A stretch of DNA of 62,272 nucleotides from Sulfurimonas sp. UBA6014 (GTDB lineage Bacteria > Campylobacterota > Campylobacteria > Campylobacterales > Sulfurimonadaceae). Every line of letters begins with the position of its first letter. Within the stretch, counting starts at the first letter, position 1. The stretch is taken from NCBI GenBank assembly GCA_002428085.1, contig DJAA01000034.1, positions 18,984 to 81,255 of the forward strand. The letters run 5' to 3'. The notes under the pieces are model-generated. The model had not been told where the DNA came from, searched no databases, and saw only the letters and a program-made list of their open reading frames with translations. This document shows, in pieces, positions 34,840-43,739 of the stretch. A program made the position numbers and the translations under genes.

Positions 34840-35774
34840 AAAAGATAGCAATGATATTTTCAGGGCAGGGTTCTCAAGCCATAGGAATGGGGAAAGATTT
34901 TTATGAAAAAAGTGAAATTGCACGCGATATGTTTAAAAATGCCAGTGAAAGAATAGGCATTGATTTTTATAAATTAATTTTTGAAGAGAATGAAAAACTT
35001 AGTCAAACGGCGTATACACAACCTGCTATTTTACTGATTCAAATGATTGCGTATAGGCTTTTTAAAGAGGCTTATCCAGAGGTGAAAGCTGAATTGTTTT
35101 TAGGACACTCTTTAGGTGAGTTTTCTGCATTATGTGCTAGTGGTGCTATCGATTACATAGATGCCGTCGAATTGGTTCATAAGCGCGGCTTATTTATGCA
35201 ATTTGCTTGTGATAAAATAGAAGCTGGAATGATGGTAATAGTAGGACTTGAGGATGAATTGGTTGAAAAAGTATGTAAAGATGAACTAACTAAAGGGAAA
35301 AAAATCTGGCCAGCTAATTACAATCAGGATGGACAATTGGTTGTTGCGGGAATGAAGGCTGACTTAGTTTCTTCGGAGCAAGCATTTAAAGATGCAGGTG
35401 CAAAAAGAGCACTTCTTTTAGATATGTCTGTTGCTTCTCATTGTGAATTATTAGTATCTGCTCAAGAACCTTTAGCAGAAATTATGGCTAATTTTATAAA
35501 GAATAATTTTGAAGCTCCTATTATTTCTAATGTTACAACTATGCCATACAGCTCAAAAGATGAAGCAATATCTCTCTTAAAGCTCCAGCTTATTAAACCT
35601 GTAAAATATAAGCAATCTATTTTAGCAATAGCTGATACTGTAGATATGGCGATTGAATTTGGTCATGGAACCATATTGAAGGGCTTAAATAAAAGAATCG
35701 CAAAAGATTTAATCACTTTAAATATTTCAGATATGGAATCTTTAAGTAAGGTAATTGAAGAAATTAGACATTAG
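34836..35774 (+). CDS. fabD: Malonyl-CoA:ACP transacylase
   Basis: FabD loads malonyl groups onto acyl carrier protein for fatty acid synthesis. The 312 residues begin IAMIFSGQGSQAIGMGKD; the active-site Ser92 is in GHSLGEFSAL; Arg in KRGLFMQ and His in SVASHCEL follow. It starts inside the end of the AAA gene (ATGA). Confidence 0.97.
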   Translation: MKKIAMIFSGQGSQAIGMGKDFYEKSEIARDMFKNASERIGIDFYKLIFEENEKLSQTAYTQPAILLIQMIAYRLFKEAYPEVKAELFLGHSLGEFSALCASGAIDYIDAVELVHKRGLFMQFACDKIEAGMMVIVGLEDELVEKVCKDELTKGKKIWPANYNQDGQLVVAGMKADLVSSEQAFKDAGAKRALLLDMSVASHCELLVSAQEPLAEIMANFIKNNFEAPIISNVTTMPYSSKDEAISLLKLQLIKPVKYKQSILAIADTVDMAIEFGHGTILKGLNKRIAKDLITLNISDMESLSKVIEEIRH

Positions 35775-35775
35775 A

Positions 35776-36492
35776 ATGAAGGTTACTTTAGCACAAATCT
35801 CTCCACAATTAAATCGTTCAAATTTAAAATATGCAATTGCAATAATCAATGAATATAAAAATGAGAGTGATTTGATTGTTTTTCCAGAACTCTCTTTAAA
35901 TGGTTATATGCTACAAGATAAATTATATGAAGATGCTTGGAATATTGATGAGTTGCAAGAAATTATCGCATTGAGTCATGATGTGGATATTGTCATTGGA
36001 GGCGCCATAAGAGATGGTGCAGTATTTAGAAATTCCGCTTTATATTTTAGTGATGGCAAGCTACTTAAGCAGCATAATAAAGTCCATCTCCCAAACTATG
36101 GGATGTTTGAAGAAGCTAGATATTTTAAGGCTGGAGATACTTTTGAGAGTTTTACGAGCACTTTAGGAAGATTTTCTATGCTTGTATGTGAAGATTTATG
36201 GCATGAAGCAGTTTGTGAAGATTTAATGGAGAGGAATCTTGATTTTATTGTAGCGCTTGTTGCTTCACCTGCCCGTGGTTTTAATGATGATGGTCTGAAA
36301 ATAAAAAATGATTGGTATAAAATCATTAAAACTTTTGCAAACAAATGTAAAGCAAAAGTAATTTTTGTCAACCGCGTTGGTTTTGAAGATGGGCTTGGTT
36401 TTTGGGGTGGTAGCTGTATTATTGATAAAAACTCAGAAGTTTTGCATGCATTACCACTGTATGATTCTCTTATTAAAACATTTGATATATAG
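35776..36492 (+). CDS. Carbon-nitrogen hydrolase (nitrilase family)
   Basis: A 238-residue enzyme with the complete triad: Glu38 in VFPELSLNGY, Lys102 in HNKVHLPNYG, Cys138 in MLVCEDLWH. The family hydrolyses or transfers amide nitrogen; the sequence resembles glutaminase domains of NAD synthetases and omega-amidases, but the substrate is not shown. I choose ATG 35776, one base after the fabD stop, over a TTG 21 bases upstream inside fabD. Confidence 0.88.
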   Translation: MKVTLAQISPQLNRSNLKYAIAIINEYKNESDLIVFPELSLNGYMLQDKLYEDAWNIDELQEIIALSHDVDIVIGGAIRDGAVFRNSALYFSDGKLLKQHNKVHLPNYGMFEEARYFKAGDTFESFTSTLGRFSMLVCEDLWHEAVCEDLMERNLDFIVALVASPARGFNDDGLKIKNDWYKIIKTFANKCKAKVIFVNRVGFEDGLGFWGGSCIIDKNSEVLHALPLYDSLIKTFDI

Positions 36493-36504
36493 GAAGTTGA
36501 CGAT

Positions 36505-37209
36505 ATGAAAATAGCAATAATGGGTGCAATGCCCGAAGAAATAGCACCAATTTTAGATAAGTTTGGCGAATATACAACTACGGAATATGCAAATAATAAA
36601 TATTATGAGGCAACGTATAAAGGGGTGGAGTTAGTTATAGCATATTCAAAAATTGGCAAAGTATTTTCAACTCTGACTGCAACTACCATGATTCAATATT
36701 TTGGAGCTGATAGACTTTTATTTTCTGGAGTTGCAGGAGCAATATCTTCTAAGCTTAAAGTTGGTGATTTAATAGTTGCAACTAAATTATTACAGCATGA
36801 TTTAGATATTAGTGCCTTTGGACATCCTTTTGGATATGTTCCAGAAGGTTCTGTATTTGTTGAAGCAGACGCTCAAATGATAAACATGAGTAAAGAAGTT
36901 GCAAAAGAGATGGGTAAAGCTATTCATGAAGGCATTATTGCCACGGGTGATCAGTTTATTGCTAATGAAGAGAGAAAAAATTGGATTGGAAATACTTTTC
37001 TTGCAGACGCACTAGAGATGGAAGGTGCAAGTGTCGCAGTTGTTTGCGATGCTTTAAACACTCCTTTCTTTATCCTTCGTGCCATTAGTGATGCAGCTGA
37101 CATGGATGCAAGTTTTTCTTTTGATGCGTTTCTTGAGTCGAGCGCGATTGAGAGTGCAGAGTTTGTTCTAAAAATGGTAGAAAAATTACAGCATAAAAAT
37201 GTTCAATAA
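36505..37209 (+). CDS. mtnN: MTA/SAH (and aminodeoxyfutalosine) nucleosidase
   Basis: A 234-residue Pfs-family nucleosidase: MGAMPEEIAPIL start, FSGVAGAI, the DALEMEGASVAVVC substrate-binding block with its glutamate, and the catalytic aspartate in RAISDAAD. In Campylobacterota this enzyme also cleaves 6-amino-6-deoxyfutalosine in menaquinone synthesis; that dual role is family knowledge. Confidence 0.94.
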   Translation: MKIAIMGAMPEEIAPILDKFGEYTTTEYANNKYYEATYKGVELVIAYSKIGKVFSTLTATTMIQYFGADRLLFSGVAGAISSKLKVGDLIVATKLLQHDLDISAFGHPFGYVPEGSVFVEADAQMINMSKEVAKEMGKAIHEGIIATGDQFIANEERKNWIGNTFLADALEMEGASVAVVCDALNTPFFILRAISDAADMDASFSFDAFLESSAIESAEFVLKMVEKLQHKNVQ

Positions 37210-37214
37210 GTAGT

Positions 37215-37979
37215 ATGTTTGTGCCTATAAAATTATCGAAAAAAATTATGTCGCAACTAGGTAAAACAAATGCTGAGTTTGACCTTATAGAAGAAGGTGA
37301 TAAAATTTTGGTGGGATTGAGTGGCGGAAAAGATTCTCTTACGATGATTCATGCTATGAAAGAACAACAGCGTCGTGCCCCTTTTTCTTTTGATTTTCTT
37401 GCAGTGACAATTTCTTATGGAATGGGAGAAAATTATGATGCACTTGCAAATCATTGTAAAGAGTATGAAATACCATATATGGTTATTGATACAACTGTTT
37501 ATGACTTGGCAAAAGAAAAAATTAGAAAAAACTCCTCTTTTTGTAGTTTTTTTTCACGCATGAGACGAGGGTATTTGTATACAGCTGCGCAACAATATGG
37601 GTGTAATAAAGTGGCATTAGGGCATCACTTGGATGATGCTGCTGAGAGTTTTTTTATGAATTTTATTTATAATGGACAAATGAGAAGCTTAGCTCCAAAG
37701 TATAAAGCTGAGAATGGGCTTATCGTCATTCGTCCTCTTATCCAAATGCGAGAACGTCAACTGCTTGCATTTGTAAATCAAAACGAGATAAAAGCGATTG
37801 GAGATGAAGCATGTCCAGCAATGCGTTTTGATGTTAAGATGCCACATGCTAGGGCACATACCAAAGAGATGTTACAAAAAATGGAGAAAGAATTTCCAAC
37901 TCTTTTTACAAGTTTAAACGCAGCTTTTAAAAATATATCTCATGATAGTTTTTTTGAGAAACAAATTTTTAGTGTTTAA
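37215..37979 (+). CDS. TtcA-like PP-loop protein with altered cluster cysteines
   Basis: A 254-residue ATP pyrophosphatase: PP-loop SGGKDSLTMIHAM and GHHLDDAAESFFMN place it in the TtcA family of tRNA sulfur-transfer enzymes. The two CxxC motifs of E. coli TtcA are changed: CSFF replaces the first and CPAM the second. A [4Fe-4S] cluster ligated as in TtcA is therefore unlikely; the two remaining cysteines could act differently. The tRNA 2-thiocytidine role is thus uncertain. It converges with and slightly overlaps the next gene. Confidence 0.85.
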   Translation: MFVPIKLSKKIMSQLGKTNAEFDLIEEGDKILVGLSGGKDSLTMIHAMKEQQRRAPFSFDFLAVTISYGMGENYDALANHCKEYEIPYMVIDTTVYDLAKEKIRKNSSFCSFFSRMRRGYLYTAAQQYGCNKVALGHHLDDAAESFFMNFIYNGQMRSLAPKYKAENGLIVIRPLIQMRERQLLAFVNQNEIKAIGDEACPAMRFDVKMPHARAHTKEMLQKMEKEFPTLFTSLNAAFKNISHDSFFEKQIFSV

Positions 37980-38460
37980 TGCCTAAGACTTCTTCATCTT
38001 TAGCGATTTGAGATTTATTAGCGTAAAGGGTTTCTTCTTTTAAAAGCTGTAAAAATTCAAGGATATTCTCTTGATAAGCGAGAGTATCTCTGTCTCTTGA
38101 TAAATCTACAAGCTCTTTAAGTGATTGGGTATCTATTTTTTTTGCATATCTTGGAATAATTTTTAACTCTTTTTGGATATTAGCGATTAAAGTATCAATA
38201 TTGAATGCATTGTCATCTTTTATTTTTTGTACGAGTTCTTTTGTCGAGAGCATTAAAAGATTAGCTCTGTCTTCATCATGATTGTATATATCTAAAGCTA
38301 TTTTTTTTACTATTGTAAAGGCATCATCATGAGATTCTTCATTTGCGGTAATGATAAGCGCAAAAATTTTAGCCCTAAATTCTAATGAACCATGATGGTG
38401 AACAAATAGCTCGCGAAATGCATTAAAAAAACGGTATTTAAACATAAAACCTAGTTGCAT
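37969..38460 (-). CDS. Conserved small alpha-helical protein, unknown function
   Basis: A 163-residue, all-helical, charged protein without membrane segments. The first part (ALIITANEESHDDAFTIVKKIALDIY) has the look of a TerB-like or small tethering helical domain, but I do not recognise a family with confidence. I choose ATG 38460 because AAGGA lies six bases upstream; a possible ATG at 38487 lies before that site. A minus-strand TATAAT at 38479-38484 would put the transcript start very near this ATG. Confidence 0.75.
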   Translation of the reverse strand: MQLGFMFKYRFFNAFRELFVHHHGSLEFRAKIFALIITANEESHDDAFTIVKKIALDIYNHDEDRANLLMLSTKELVQKIKDDNAFNIDTLIANIQKELKIIPRYAKKIDTQSLKELVDLSRDRDTLAYQENILEFLQLLKEETLYANKSQIAKDEEVLGIKH

Positions 38461-38478
38461 AGTAATTCCTTGTGCGGT

Positions 38479-38484
38479 ATTATA
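38479..38484 (-). promoter_or_regulatory. -10 box of the 38460 gene
   Basis: TATAAT on the minus strand 19 bases before ATG 38460. Its position inside the longer alternative reading frame supports the shorter start. Confidence 0.5.
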
Positions 38485-38547
38485 CACATTAGAGTGTAAA
38501 AAATAGTTCTAAAATTTATAAAATCGCTGCAAAAATCTTTGACTAAG

Positions 38548-38575
38548 TATCACTAAAATGAGTTAGTGATATAAT
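38548..38575 (+). promoter_or_regulatory. yebC promoter with inverted repeat over the -10 box
   Basis: The arms TATCACTAA (38548-38556) and TTAGTGATA (38563-38571) form a perfect 9-base inverted repeat with a six-base spacer; the right arm runs into TATAAT (38570-38575), 30 bases before the yebC start. A dimeric regulator bound here would block RNA polymerase. Autoregulation by the YebC product is one possibility; nothing in the sequence names the regulator. Confidence 0.55.
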
Positions 38576-38604
38576 CTAAAACATAATAAAAAAGGAAGAT
38601 TTTT

Positions 38605-39312
38605 ATGGGTAGAGCCTTTGAATACAGAAAAGCATCTAAGATGAAAAGATGGGGAACAATGTCGAAATTGTTTCCAAAATTAGGAAAAATTATTACTATG
38701 GCAGCAAAAGAGGGAAGTAGTGACCCTGATATGAACTCAAAGCTTCGTACCGCGATATTGAATGCTAAAGCTGAAAATATGCCAAAAGACAATATCGATG
38801 CTGCTATTAAGCGGGCTTCTGCAAAAGATACAGCAAGCATGCTTGAAGTAAATTTTGAAGGTAAAGTTCCTCATGGAGTCTTGCTTTTTATAGAATGCGC
38901 GACAGATAATAACACAAGAACTGTGGCAAATGTAAAAAATATTTTGACAAAAAATGGTGGCGAATTACTAACAAATGGTTCACTAGAATTTATGTTTACA
39001 AGAAAAGCAGTTTTTGAATTTTTGCTCCAAGATGGTATGAATATTGAAGAATTAGAGCTAGAACTCATTGATGGGGGACTTGAAGAGATAGAAGAGGAAG
39101 ATGGTGTGGTTTTAGTTACAGCTGATTATACAAGTTTTGGTAAAATGAATGAGGTTTTAGAAAAGCTTGGAATTGAGATTACAAAAGCGAATTTAGAGAG
39201 AATTGCAAACACGCCTATTACTATTTCGGATAAGGCGCAAGAAGATATTGATAAAATAATAGAAAGACTCGAAGACGATGAGGATGTACAAAAAGTTTTT
39301 TCAAATTTATAA
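38605..39312 (+). CDS. yebC: YebC/PmpR-family regulator
   Basis: A 235-residue YebC/PmpR protein: GRAFEYRKASKMKRWGTMSKLFPKLGKIITMAAKEG is the signature N-terminus, followed by NMPKDNIDAAIKRA and the acidic C-terminal domain. Family members act as transcription regulators or as translation factors at proline-rich stalls. Preceded by AAGGAAG. Confidence 0.95.
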   Translation: MGRAFEYRKASKMKRWGTMSKLFPKLGKIITMAAKEGSSDPDMNSKLRTAILNAKAENMPKDNIDAAIKRASAKDTASMLEVNFEGKVPHGVLLFIECATDNNTRTVANVKNILTKNGGELLTNGSLEFMFTRKAVFEFLLQDGMNIEELELELIDGGLEEIEEEDGVVLVTADYTSFGKMNEVLEKLGIEITKANLERIANTPITISDKAQEDIDKIIERLEDDEDVQKVFSNL

Positions 39313-39315
39313 CTA

Positions 39316-39359
39316 AAGATAAGCACGCAAACGAATACTTTCGTTTAAGCGCTTATCTT
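39316..39359. terminator. Bidirectional terminator between yebC and mshG
   Basis: The outer arms AAGATAAGC (39316-39324) and GCTTATCTT (39351-39359) and the inner arms AAACGAA and TTCGTTT form a long stem with a small internal loop and a TACT tip. It lies just after the yebC stop and includes the mshG stop codon, so it can end both convergent transcripts. Confidence 0.7.
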
Positions 39360-40597
39360 CCTTGAACCGCGTCGCCCATGCTCCACATAGGGAGGAAGAT
39401 ACCAAGTGCGAGTAAAATAACCATACCAGCAATCATAAATAGCATAATAGGTTCAATCGCCTCTGAGAGGCCATCAATTATTGCATCGAATCGCATTTTG
39501 TAATAATCTGCAACCTTTTTAATCATGGCGTCAAGTGAACCGCTATCTTCTCCAGCAGAAATCATTTGAATAATCATATTTTCAAAAAGTCCTGTTTCTT
39601 TTAGACCTTTGTTGAGTGTTCCTCCTTTTTCAACCGTCGCTCTTACAGACTGCAATTTAGCTTTAAGTGGCAAAGAGTCAATCATCGCGATAGCCGTGTC
39701 AAGTGCATCAGCAATAGGAATACCAGCTCGAATCAACTCTGCAAAAACAAGTGTAAAACGGCTTAGCGTAGCAAACTTAATAAGATTTTTAATCAAATAA
39801 AGTTTTAAAAGAAATTTATGCCAGCCATATCGAATATGGAAATAATTGTTGATTAAATATTTAAATGTAAGAAAAGAAACAAATAATATTGCCAATACAT
39901 AAGGACCAAAATTATTAAAAACATATTCGAGTTTAAGAAGAATAAGTGTTGGCAATGGTAAATCCGCACCCAACTCTTCAAAAATTGTCTTGAATTGTGG
40001 TACAACATACGATATGAGAATAGTAAATGCGACAGCCATTGCAATCATGACATTTCTTGGATATGCCATAGCTTTTTTAAATTTGATAACATTTGCACGA
40101 ATTTCTTCAAGCATATCAGCGAGTGAGTATAATGACTCATCCAAATTACCCGTTTGTTCTCCAAGTTGAACCATGGCAATAGTCAAATTACCTAGTTCAA
40201 ATCTAAAGTTTTCCATAGATTTAGATAAGGAATGTCCGGAGTTTATATCATCAGCTAGTTTAATAAAAACAGTTTTAAGAGCAACATCTTCGGTTGATTT
40301 GCCTATTTCATTGAGTGAATCATGAATAGAAATACCAGCATTAGTCATAACAGCAAGTTGTCTAATAGCGGCTATTTGGGCATCTGGCTTAATTTTATTT
40401 TTTTTGATATTTTTAAAAAAATCAGTTCGTATCCTACGTAATTTTACATCGAGTGGTTCTTCTGCTTCTGTAACTTTTATAATAATTCCAGAATTTTTTA
40501 GCTTTGCGTAGTCACTAGCCTCTTTCCTATCATTTGCATAAAAAGGAATTTGTTCTTTTTTCCCCTTAGTTAATACTGTTGCGATAAAATATTTCAT
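39353..40597 (-). CDS. mshG: MshG/PilC/GspF-type inner membrane platform protein
   Basis: A 414-residue T2SSF protein with two homologous halves (LRQLAVMTNAGISIHDSL..., FAELIRAGIPIADALDTAIAMI), each followed by membrane segments, the last ending LLALGIFLPMWSM. It is the platform on which the pilus or pseudopilus is built. It overlaps the ATPase gene by four bases and is the last gene of the MSHA-like operon. Confidence 0.93.
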   Translation of the reverse strand: MKYFIATVLTKGKKEQIPFYANDRKEASDYAKLKNSGIIIKVTEAEEPLDVKLRRIRTDFFKNIKKNKIKPDAQIAAIRQLAVMTNAGISIHDSLNEIGKSTEDVALKTVFIKLADDINSGHSLSKSMENFRFELGNLTIAMVQLGEQTGNLDESLYSLADMLEEIRANVIKFKKAMAYPRNVMIAMAVAFTILISYVVPQFKTIFEELGADLPLPTLILLKLEYVFNNFGPYVLAILFVSFLTFKYLINNYFHIRYGWHKFLLKLYLIKNLIKFATLSRFTLVFAELIRAGIPIADALDTAIAMIDSLPLKAKLQSVRATVEKGGTLNKGLKETGLFENMIIQMISAGEDSGSLDAMIKKVADYYKMRFDAIIDGLSEAIEPIMLFMIAGMVILLALGIFLPMWSMGDAVQGR

Positions 40598-42330
40598 CCT
40601 TTTGCCACCCTTAATATTTCTTCTATGCTAGTTATGCCATCTAATGCTTTTTGAATCCCATTTTCATAGATTCCTATAAAACCTTCTTGCTTGGCTTGCG
40701 TTAGCATAACATCTTTTGATGCCCCTTTTGCGATAAGTGAAGATAAAGTTTCTGAAATATTGAGGACTTCACATATCATCTCTCTTCCCATATAACCACT
40801 ATCATTACACTCTTTACAACCTTTGCCTGTATAAAACTTCGCCCCTTTTGGTATAAAATCACCTAATTCTTGGAGTGTTGAAGGTGAGAGAATTTCTTCT
40901 ACTTTGCAGTGAATACAAATTTTTCTTACAAGTCTTTGTGCTTGAATCGCTACTAATGCACCACTAATCAAATAGTGTTGAATCCCCATGTCAGCCATAC
41001 GAGGAATAGAGCTAATTGCGTCATTTGTGTGTAATGTTGAGATAACTAAGTGACCAGTAAGTGCTGCTTTTATAGCAATTTCAAGTGTCTCTTGGTCGCG
41101 AATCTCTCCAATCATAATTTTATCAGGATCTTGTCTTAAGATAGAACGCAGAGCACTAGCAAAACTAAGCCCAACTTTGGCGTTGACTTGAACTTGTTGA
41201 ATGAGGTTCATTCTATATTCAACAGGATCTTCAACTGTAATGACTTTATCTTCGACATTTCTTAGCTCATTGAGTGCACCATAAAGAGTTGTTGTTTTAC
41301 CACTACCTGTAGGACCTGTAACAAGTATGATGCCAAACGGGGCAGCTAATCCTTTTAAAAGCTTATTGTAACTTAGAGCATCCATTCCGGCATCTTCTAG
41401 TTTAACAAGTGCTTTTTGTTTGTCAAGAACACGCATAACGATTGATTCTCCATAAAGAATCGGAAGTGTTGATATCCTAAAGTCATATTCTACAGCACCA
41501 ACTGCAGTTGAAAAACGTCCATCTTGAGGTTTTCTTTTCTCTGCGATATCGAGATTTGCCAAGAGTTTTAGCCGTGAGGCAAGAGGAGGATAAATATCTT
41601 TTTCAAAAATAAACATCTCTGTTAATTTACCATCTACACGACCGCGAACAACACAATTTTTTTCTGTTGGTTCGATATGAATATCGCTTGCACGATTTTT
41701 AATACAAGTTTTTAAAACTACATCAATTAAAAGTAAAATGGAAGAGGCTTCTTGTTGCTCTTCTATCGAATTAATTGAGTTTAATTCGTCTCGAATATTA
41801 GCAACCAATCCTTTTACGCTACTTTTTAACTCAACTTTAAAGAGGTATGACTGGATTTGTTTTTTTGTTGAAACAGCAATTTTGAGTATTTTTCTAGAAA
41901 ATAGTCTTTGAATCGCTTCTTGCGCATTAATATTTAATGGGTCACTAAATGATACAGTCACGCTCATGTCATCTTCGTAAATAGGGAGTGCATTGTGTTT
42001 TTTAAGTTGTGCGAGTGGAACTTTTTCGGTTAATTTATAATCCATATCTACAGAATCTAAATCAATAAAAGGTATTCCTTCTTCTTCGGCTAATTTTTGC
42101 AGGACAACTTGTTCGCTGATGTAATCATAATTATCAATAATGGAGAGTTCATAAACACCATTTCTAACTTGTTGCACTATGAAACGTACAAGTCTGTCCA
42201 TAGTCATAAATCCAGACAAAGTTATGTCTCTTAGAATTAAATCAGGGCTTATGTTTTGCGCTAAAAGTCTATCGACTTGCCTTTGCATAATCGAGCCATT
42301 TGCAAGCAAATCCTGCGTTATCCTATCCAC
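40594..42330 (-). CDS. mshE: MshE/PilB/GspE-type assembly ATPase
   Basis: A 578-residue secretion/pilus extension ATPase: N-terminal MshEN/T2SSE-N domain (LAEEEGIPFIDLDSVDMD), an Asp/His-box core, Walker A GPTGSGKTTTLYGAL, Walker B region RQDPDKIMIGEIRD, the HTNDA histidine box, and the zinc site CIHC...CKEC. The MSHA assignment rests on gene order; by sequence alone it could equally be a PilB or GspE. Confidence 0.94.
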   Translation of the reverse strand: MDRITQDLLANGSIMQRQVDRLLAQNISPDLILRDITLSGFMTMDRLVRFIVQQVRNGVYELSIIDNYDYISEQVVLQKLAEEEGIPFIDLDSVDMDYKLTEKVPLAQLKKHNALPIYEDDMSVTVSFSDPLNINAQEAIQRLFSRKILKIAVSTKKQIQSYLFKVELKSSVKGLVANIRDELNSINSIEEQQEASSILLLIDVVLKTCIKNRASDIHIEPTEKNCVVRGRVDGKLTEMFIFEKDIYPPLASRLKLLANLDIAEKRKPQDGRFSTAVGAVEYDFRISTLPILYGESIVMRVLDKQKALVKLEDAGMDALSYNKLLKGLAAPFGIILVTGPTGSGKTTTLYGALNELRNVEDKVITVEDPVEYRMNLIQQVQVNAKVGLSFASALRSILRQDPDKIMIGEIRDQETLEIAIKAALTGHLVISTLHTNDAISSIPRMADMGIQHYLISGALVAIQAQRLVRKICIHCKVEEILSPSTLQELGDFIPKGAKFYTGKGCKECNDSGYMGREMICEVLNISETLSSLIAKGASKDVMLTQAKQEGFIGIYENGIQKALDGITSIEEILRVAKG

Positions 42331-42339
42331 AATAAGCCC

Positions 42340-42882
42340 CTACCAATAGATATGCTGTTTTACAATCATTGTATCATAAAACTCTTCAATAACGATTTTA
42401 CTAAGTTTTTCATCTTTGTTTAAATAGAGTTTGTATGTGAGCTTTTTATTATTTTTATCTTCAAAAAGATAAAATGCTCTTGGTGCGTGCTCTCCAAGAT
42501 TTGTGTATAAATCAAAAACTTTTGAGAGAACGTAGTCCGTAGTAGGTAGTTCGAGTACGGAGAGATTATAATTATCAACAAGAGCATGGTATAAAAGTTT
42601 TTTTTGCATCAAGATAACTGAAAAATAGGCAGAATTTGCGCGAGCTTCTGGAGTAAATTTTAGTAAAGCTATCGGAATTGCCAGTCGGTCTATATAGTCA
42701 GAATTCAAGCAAGAAAAAGCATATAAAGAGACAAATTCTTCATCTTGTTTAAAATTATTGAAATTATTGAAACCTATGCTACATACGTTTTCATATTTTT
42801 GGTTTTGATACAGATTAAACATATCTTGCTTCACATCTCCATACAAATAGAGTGATATGAAAATTGCAATAATTATTTTCAT
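42340..42882 (-). CDS. Exported protein of unknown function inside the MSHA-like operon
   Basis: A 180-residue protein with an N-terminal signal peptide (IIIAIFISLYLYG) and mostly helical, aromatic-rich mature part (YQNQKYENVCSIGFNNF, ALYSYFSVILMQKKL-like stretches). Two cysteines may form a disulfide. It overlaps the mshN-like gene by four bases and precedes the ATPase by nine. I recognise no family; its place suggests a periplasmic assembly factor. Confidence 0.7.
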   Translation of the reverse strand: MKIIIAIFISLYLYGDVKQDMFNLYQNQKYENVCSIGFNNFNNFKQDEEFVSLYAFSCLNSDYIDRLAIPIALLKFTPEARANSAYFSVILMQKKLLYHALVDNYNLSVLELPTTDYVLSKVFDLYTNLGEHAPRAFYLFEDKNNKKLTYKLYLNKDEKLSKIVIEEFYDTMIVKQHIYW

Positions 42883-43739
42883 TTGAATTTCCCTGAGGTG
42901 ATTTCATCTAATAATATTTTTGCTTGATTAGAGTGAGAATGTTCGATGTATTGTTTAAGTGTTTTAATCGCCATATCTTTTTTATCTAACTTTACTAGTG
43001 ATTTAGTGAAAATTATCCAACTAGCCTCAATATTATTGTTGAGCTGATTTGTGATAAGAGAGTAATTGTAAGACTGAGAGTATTGCCCAAGTTCATAATA
43101 TTTTTTAGCGATAAAAAGACTTAAAGTTGGGTTGTTATTTTTTTTAAATCTTTGTATAACATGTTCAATGTCTTCTTGTGTGTTTTGCCGTGAAATATTT
43201 ATAGAATCATCTTTTTTCTTCTCTTGAATTGGTTCTAACGGTCGAACTTCCTCGATGGCTTCAATCGATGGATTATTTTCTTGTAAAAAAACTTTATTTT
43301 TTCCATTTTTAGGTTCATTGGTTTGAAGATTCTCTTTTTCCTGTACTATGTAAATTTGAGGTGGTGTATTGCCTTGCATATTTTTCATGAAGTTTAAAGA
43401 AGGAGTTAACACGATTTGTTCTTTTTTTAAATTATTTACACCGATTGGCGTTATTTCTTCAATTGCGAGCGCTTCTTTTTTTATATCTTTTTGTGAAGCA
43501 ATATTTGTCAGAGTTCTATTTTCATCTTTTGGCACTGCTGTTTCATGGGGAGTTTTCTCTGGGGCAGCTATTGGTTTTACTGGAGCCGTCTGAGTAATTT
43601 TTGAAGTGTTCAAAGAGGTAAAAGCAATCAATAGTATGACTCCAATAGCAATTATGCTTATAGTTATAATTACGATAGGGAGATATGACTTTATTTTATA
43701 TTTAAGCCATTTTCTTTCTAATTCATAGATATTAGTCAT
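42879..43739 (-). CDS. MshN-like membrane-anchored TPR protein
   Basis: A 286-residue bitopic protein: short cytoplasmic part, membrane segment at about 22-43 (YLPIVIITISIIAIGVILLIAF), a long proline/lysine/glutamate-rich periplasmic linker, and C-terminal TPR-like helices (LSLFIAKKYYELGQYSQSYNYSL). This is the layout of MshN, and it follows the MshM-like gene as in Vibrio. ATG 43739 overlaps the previous gene by eight bases (ATGACTAA); a farther upstream start adds 11 residues. Confidence 0.75.
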   Translation of the reverse strand: MTNIYELERKWLKYKIKSYLPIVIITISIIAIGVILLIAFTSLNTSKITQTAPVKPIAAPEKTPHETAVPKDENRTLTNIASQKDIKKEALAIEEITPIGVNNLKKEQIVLTPSLNFMKNMQGNTPPQIYIVQEKENLQTNEPKNGKNKVFLQENNPSIEAIEEVRPLEPIQEKKKDDSINISRQNTQEDIEHVIQRFKKNNNPTLSLFIAKKYYELGQYSQSYNYSLITNQLNNNIEASWIIFTKSLVKLDKKDMAIKTLKQYIEHSHSNQAKILLDEITSGKFK

